NCBI GenBank assembly: GCA_021782915.1
Contig: JAJXUK010000025.1
Location: 1-33,588, forward strand
Origin: Actinomycetes bacterium
GTDB taxonomy: Bacteria; Actinomycetota; Acidimicrobiia; Acidimicrobiales; RAAP-2
Length of the DNA: 33,588 bases
Reading direction: 5' to 3'
The translations under genes and the position numbers were made by a program. The first letter of the stretch is position 1. Each line of letters begins with the position of its first letter. Below are positions 30,869-33,588 of this stretch, in pieces. A model generated the notes under the pieces. That model was not told the origin of the DNA. It worked only from the letters and a program-made list of their open reading frames with translations, and made no database searches.

Positions 30869-31788
30869 ACCTGTTGGTGGAGCACTGGAAGTTCGATCCC
30901 ATGCTCGTGGTGATCGCGGCCACGGTGGTGGCCCACGAGATCGGGCTCTCCCGTCTGGCGCAGCACTCGCGTCCCGAGCGCACGCGCATGCGCCGTCGGC
31001 GCTCCTACGTCTTCTACGTCGGGCTGGGCACGCTCGTGCTCGCGATCGCCTCGCCGATCGACTTTTGGGCGTCGGAGTACTTCTACATCCACATGCTCGA
31101 GCACATCCTGCTCTCCTTCGCGACGCCGATCTCCATCGTCGTCGGTGCTCCCTGGCTGCCGTTGATGTTCTTCCTTCCGGTGAAGGCGCGCCGGCGAGTC
31201 GGACGATTCTTCTACCTCAGTGCGGGCGCTCGCGGAATTCGTGCGCTCGGGCGCTTCATCCGAAGTCCCTGGGTCGCCGTGGTGCTGTTCAACATGGCCA
31301 TGCTCGCCTGGCACGTGCCCGCGTTGTTTGACCTCGCGGAGCGTAACGAGTTCGTGCACGTCTGGCTGATGCACGGCAGTTTCGTTCTCACGGGTGTTCT
31401 CTTCTGGCTCCAGATCCTCGACTCGCCGCCCATTCGCCCCGCTCACGGTGCGGTCTGGAAGGCCGCCACGATTCTGGGCACGAATGCGGTCATGACGATT
31501 CTGGCCATGTCGATGAGCGTGCTCACCGCGGTCAGCTGGTACCCGGTGTACAGCCACATCCCGGGCGTGACCCTCTCGCCCTTTGCCGATCAGCAGATCG
31601 GTGCGGCGATCCTGTGGATCTGCGGCGACTTCTGGGCGGTGCCGGTACTGCTGCGAGTTCTGCGCCAAGCGGCGGCCAACGAGGGCTCGCTCTCCAACGT
31701 CTTCGACCGGCTCATCAAGCGCTCGATCCACGTTCGACCGGAGGCCCTGCGACGCCTCGGTGTAGACGGAGAGGCGGTCGCCGACTAG
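30865..31788 (+). CDS. ctaG: Cytochrome c oxidase assembly factor CtaG (Caa3_CtaG)
   Basis: A 307-residue membrane protein with about seven helices. It carries the family's conserved region ASPIDFWASEYFYIHMLEHI with H76 and H80, then SFATPISIVVGAPWLPL, MLAWHVPALFD, HVWLMHGSFVLTGVLFWLQI, and the final YPVYSHIPGVTLSPFADQQI. CtaG helps metallate or assemble the oxidase, with histidines as likely copper ligands. The start is GTG 30865 in a GTGA overlap with the two-TM gene and after several GAG/GGA repeats. The C-terminal 50 residues are hydrophilic. Confidence 0.92.
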   Translation: MNLLVEHWKFDPMLVVIAATVVAHEIGLSRLAQHSRPERTRMRRRRSYVFYVGLGTLVLAIASPIDFWASEYFYIHMLEHILLSFATPISIVVGAPWLPLMFFLPVKARRRVGRFFYLSAGARGIRALGRFIRSPWVAVVLFNMAMLAWHVPALFDLAERNEFVHVWLMHGSFVLTGVLFWLQILDSPPIRPAHGAVWKAATILGTNAVMTILAMSMSVLTAVSWYPVYSHIPGVTLSPFADQQIGAAILWICGDFWAVPVLLRVLRQAAANEGSLSNVFDRLIKRSIHVRPEALRRLGVDGEAVAD

Positions 31789-31796
31789 GCGTCTGC

Positions 31797-31802
31797 TAGG
31801 GT
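31797..31802 (+). promoter_or_regulatory. -10 box (TAGGGT) of the pyr operon
   Basis: TAGGGT lies ten bases after the ctaG stop. Transcription would start near 31809, giving a leader of about 45 bases that contains the PyrR-binding loop. Confidence 0.5.
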
Positions 31803-31809
31803 GTCGTGA

Positions 31810-31850
31810 CGCCGTGAAGCGAGTCCCGTGAGGCCCGTACGGTGGGAGGA
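31810..31850 (+). promoter_or_regulatory. PyrR-binding RNA stem-loop next to the pyrR ribosome-binding site
   Basis: The leader contains AGTCCCGTGAGGCC at 31822-31835, which matches the PyrR-binding loop consensus ARUCCNGNGAGGYU except at the last base. The flanking bases extend the stem (G31821-C31836, C31820-G31837), and 31810-31815 can pair with 31839-31844. The GGGAGGA ribosome site at 31844-31850 overlaps the base of the hairpin. In mycobacteria PyrR represses translation by binding such a loop near the ribosome site. Here UMP-bound PyrR would likewise be expected to block its own operon; this is inferred from the motif and position. Confidence 0.78.
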
Positions 31851-31853
31851 AGA

Positions 31854-32420
31854 GTGGCACACAGCACGGGTTCTGAGCCCTCCGCAGTGCGCGGTTTCGT
31901 TGCCAGTTCCCAAGTTCTGGATGCTGATGACGTCACGCGGAGTCTGCGGCGCATCGCCCATGAAGTCCTGGAGCGTCACGGAGACGGAGCCGATCTGGTC
32001 GTCATCGGGCTCCAGAGCGGCGGCGTGGATATCGCGGACGTGCTGGCCGAGGACCTGGGTGGCCTCGGGGCTCTGCACGTCGCGCGTGGACGCCTGGACG
32101 TTGGATACTGGCGCGACGACCTGCACGCGAGGCCCCTGCGCGACGCGCGGAGCACGGAGATTCCGGGCGACCTGACCAACCGGGTCGTCATCCTGGTTGA
32201 CGACGTGCTCTTCACCGGTCGCACCATCCGCGCGGCGCTCAACGCGCTGTCCGAGTGGGGCCGCCCGCGGGTGATCGAGCTGGCCGTCCTGGTCGATCGG
32301 GGTCACCGGGAGCTGCCGATTCGGCCCGACTACGTCGGCAAGAACCTGCCAACCGCCCCGCACGAGGCGGTGCGCGCGGGCCTGGCGGGCGTCTGGATCG
32401 GTGAGGAGGTGGGAGCGTGA
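31854..32420 (+). CDS. pyrR: Bifunctional pyr operon regulator / uracil phosphoribosyltransferase PyrR
   Basis: A 188-residue type I phosphoribosyltransferase that binds pyr mRNA and has weak UPRTase activity. It has the PRPP loop VVILVDDVLFTGRTIRAALN and the PyrR ending LAVLVDRGHRELPIRPDYVG followed by KNLPT. Start GTG 31854 is preceded by GGGAGGA; GTG 31842 would add four residues but overlaps the ribosome site. It overlaps pyrB at GTGA. A PyrR-binding loop in its own leader argues for autoregulation by translation control. Confidence 0.94.
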   Translation: MAHSTGSEPSAVRGFVASSQVLDADDVTRSLRRIAHEVLERHGDGADLVVIGLQSGGVDIADVLAEDLGGLGALHVARGRLDVGYWRDDLHARPLRDARSTEIPGDLTNRVVILVDDVLFTGRTIRAALNALSEWGRPRVIELAVLVDRGHRELPIRPDYVGKNLPTAPHEAVRAGLAGVWIGEEVGA

Positions 32421-33397
32421 TCGACACGTTGCGCGGCCAGAACCTGGTCGACCTGGGCGAGCTGAGCCGTGAGGCCATCGTTGAGGTGCTGGATGTGGCC
32501 GAGTCCTTCGTCGAGGTCAACCAGCGGGTGATCAAGAAGGTTCCGGCGCTCAAGGGCCGGGTCGTGGCCTCGCTGTTCTTCGAGGAGTCCACGCGTACTC
32601 GCCTGAGCTTCGAGACCGCCGCCAAGCGTCTGAGCGCCGACGTCCTCTCGCTGGCCATCGCTTCTTCGAGCGTCAAGAAGGGCGAGAGCCTGCGCGACAC
32701 GATCGCCACGATCGACGCCCTGGGCATCGATGCGGTCGTGATGCGGCACCGTTCCAGCGGTGCGGCGGTCCAGGTGGCCCGCTACGTGCCGCACGTGCGC
32801 GTGATCAACGCGGGTGACGGGCTCCACCAGCACCCCACACAGGGCCTGCTCGACGCCTTCACGTTGCGCCAGGTCCTGGCCGATCGGGCCGGGGTTCGCG
32901 GACGTGAGACGGGCGCGGGCCTCTTTGAGGGTCTGGAGATCTTGATCGTGGGTGACGTGCGCCACTCGCGCGTGGCCCGCAGTGACGTGGACGCGTACGT
33001 CGCGCTGGGCGCCCGGGTGCGTCTCGCCGCGCCCGGTACGCTCCTGCCCGACGGCGTGGCGCAGTGGCCGGTCGAGGTGGTCGGGGACTACGAAGAGGCT
33101 CTCGCCTCGGCCGACGTGGTCTGCCTGTTGCGCTTGCAGAACGAGCGCGGAAGCGGCGACTTCGTGCCGAGCCTCACCGAGTTCACGTCGGCCTACGGGC
33201 TGACGGAGGAGCGCGCGCGGCGCCTGGCGCCCACGACGTTGGTCATGCACCCCGGCCCAATCAACCGGGGTGTCGAGATCGACGCGCGCGTCGCGGACTC
33301 GCCCGCGTCGCTGATCACGCGTCAGGTCGCCAGCGGGGTGCCCGTGCGCATGGCGGTGCTGTACCTGAGCGTGGCGGGCCGAGAGGGGGAGCGGTGA
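32417..33397 (+). CDS. pyrB: Aspartate carbamoyltransferase catalytic subunit
   Basis: A 326-residue transcarbamylase that forms carbamoyl aspartate in pyrimidine synthesis. The carbamoyl phosphate motif is FFEESTRTRLSFETAAKRL, where E replaces the more common P before STRTR. KKGESLRDTI, MRHRSSGAA, HQHPTQGLLDAFTLRQ, the aspartate-domain LIVGDVRHSRVARSD and HPGPINRGVEID follow. The GTG start overlaps pyrR and the stop overlaps pyrC, both as GTGA. No pyrI regulatory subunit is seen. Confidence 0.96.
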   Translation: MIDTLRGQNLVDLGELSREAIVEVLDVAESFVEVNQRVIKKVPALKGRVVASLFFEESTRTRLSFETAAKRLSADVLSLAIASSSVKKGESLRDTIATIDALGIDAVVMRHRSSGAAVQVARYVPHVRVINAGDGLHQHPTQGLLDAFTLRQVLADRAGVRGRETGAGLFEGLEILIVGDVRHSRVARSDVDAYVALGARVRLAAPGTLLPDGVAQWPVEVVGDYEEALASADVVCLLRLQNERGSGDFVPSLTEFTSAYGLTEERARRLAPTTLVMHPGPINRGVEIDARVADSPASLITRQVASGVPVRMAVLYLSVAGREGER

Positions 33398-33588
33398 GCG
33401 CGCTGGCGATACGGGGTGGCTACGTCGTGGGTGTGGACTCTGTCGAGCTTGCCGACGTATTGATCGTCGACGGACGCATCGCGCAGGTCGGCACGATCGA
33501 CGCCCCGCCCGGCGTCGAGGAGATCGACGCGTCGGACTGCTGGGTTGGGCCGGGCTTCGTGGACCGGCGGACGCACCTGCGCGAGCCG
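33394..33588 (+). CDS. pyrC: Dihydroorotase, 5' part only (PyrC)
   Basis: The first 65 codons of an amidohydrolase-type dihydroorotase are present before the window ends. The frame starts at GTG 33394 in a GTGA overlap with pyrB and shows the beta-sandwich start LAIRGGYVVGVDSVELADVL and the metal-site approach WVGPGFVDRRTHLREP. The family normally reads VDLHxHLREP, so the first histidine of the HxH pair appears to be Arg here. If this is not a sequencing error, the enzyme might be inactive or use an unusual metal site. The remaining residues are beyond the window. Confidence 0.85.
   Translation, partial: MSALAIRGGYVVGVDSVELADVLIVDGRIAQVGTIDAPPGVEEIDASDCWVGPGFVDRRTHLREP

Noticed and set aside
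30643-31860. 405-codon minus-strand frame opposite ctaG
   Set aside because: It is antisense to a canonical CtaG; the composition (His, Arg, Asp, Glu) is typical of a shadow frame.
1-33588. CRISPR arrays, tRNA or rRNA genes, phage or IS elements
   Set aside because: No regularly spaced repeats, cloverleaf-like segments, rRNA stretches or transposase/integrase motifs were noticed; the sequence is almost fully occupied by protein genes.

Overview
This is a GC-rich, gene-dense stretch of bacterial chromosome from an actinomycete-type organism. Class Acidimicrobiia or a relative is my inference. It rests on the high GC, the actinobacterial aro-efp-nusB-pyr order, the classical menaquinone genes, the aa3-type oxidase, and TANNNT -10 boxes placed just upstream of many start codons. 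I see no tRNA, rRNA, CRISPR array, insertion sequence or phage gene, and no gene-free gap longer than about 140 bases.

Layout. (1) 1-2.6 kb, minus strand: an unrecognised partial gene and a YyaL/SPATA20-type thioredoxin-fold protein. (2) 2.7-7.1 kb: a Gfo/Idh/MocA oxidoreductase, then a XylF-like sugar-binding protein, a single-domain ABC ATPase and a permease, with palindromes in the upstream region. (3) 7.1-15.1 kb: menE, menB, menA, menH and menD on both strands, interrupted by an SRPBCC protein and a sulfatase and followed by ccdA. (4) 15.2-18.8 kb: tyrS, a small lipoprotein, three small or unknown genes and an NfuA-like Fe-S carrier. (5) 18.9-23.1 kb: aroC-aroK-aroB-aroQ-efp-nusB, tightly coupled. 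(6) 23.1-31.8 kb: a terminal-oxidase block with a two-TM protein, a cupredoxin-like protein, ctaC, ctaD, ctaE, a 37-residue membrane peptide, a degenerate CtaG paralogue, an anchored unknown protein with an SCO protein on the other strand, a second two-TM protein and a canonical ctaG. (7) 31.8 kb to the end: pyrR-pyrB-pyrC, with a PyrR-binding RNA loop in the leader.

How it fits together. Menaquinone supplies the respiratory chain. CcdA could support thiol chemistry and cytochrome maturation. SCO and CtaG would deliver copper to the oxidase. The shikimate genes make chorismate, the precursor of both aromatic amino acids and menaquinone. The oxidase block lies between nusB and pyrR, which in many actinobacteria are close neighbours.

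The best candidates for something undescribed are in the oxidase block. The cupredoxin-like protein keeps only part of a CuA site. The CtaG paralogue has lost its histidines. Subunit I appears to lack the usual residues at both proton-channel entrances. A 37-residue membrane peptide sits in the operon, and two related two-TM proteins flank the block. Separately, ten genes start 7-9 bases after a TANNNT box, implying widespread leaderless transcription, and three convergent gene pairs share one CTAG tetramer holding both stop codons.
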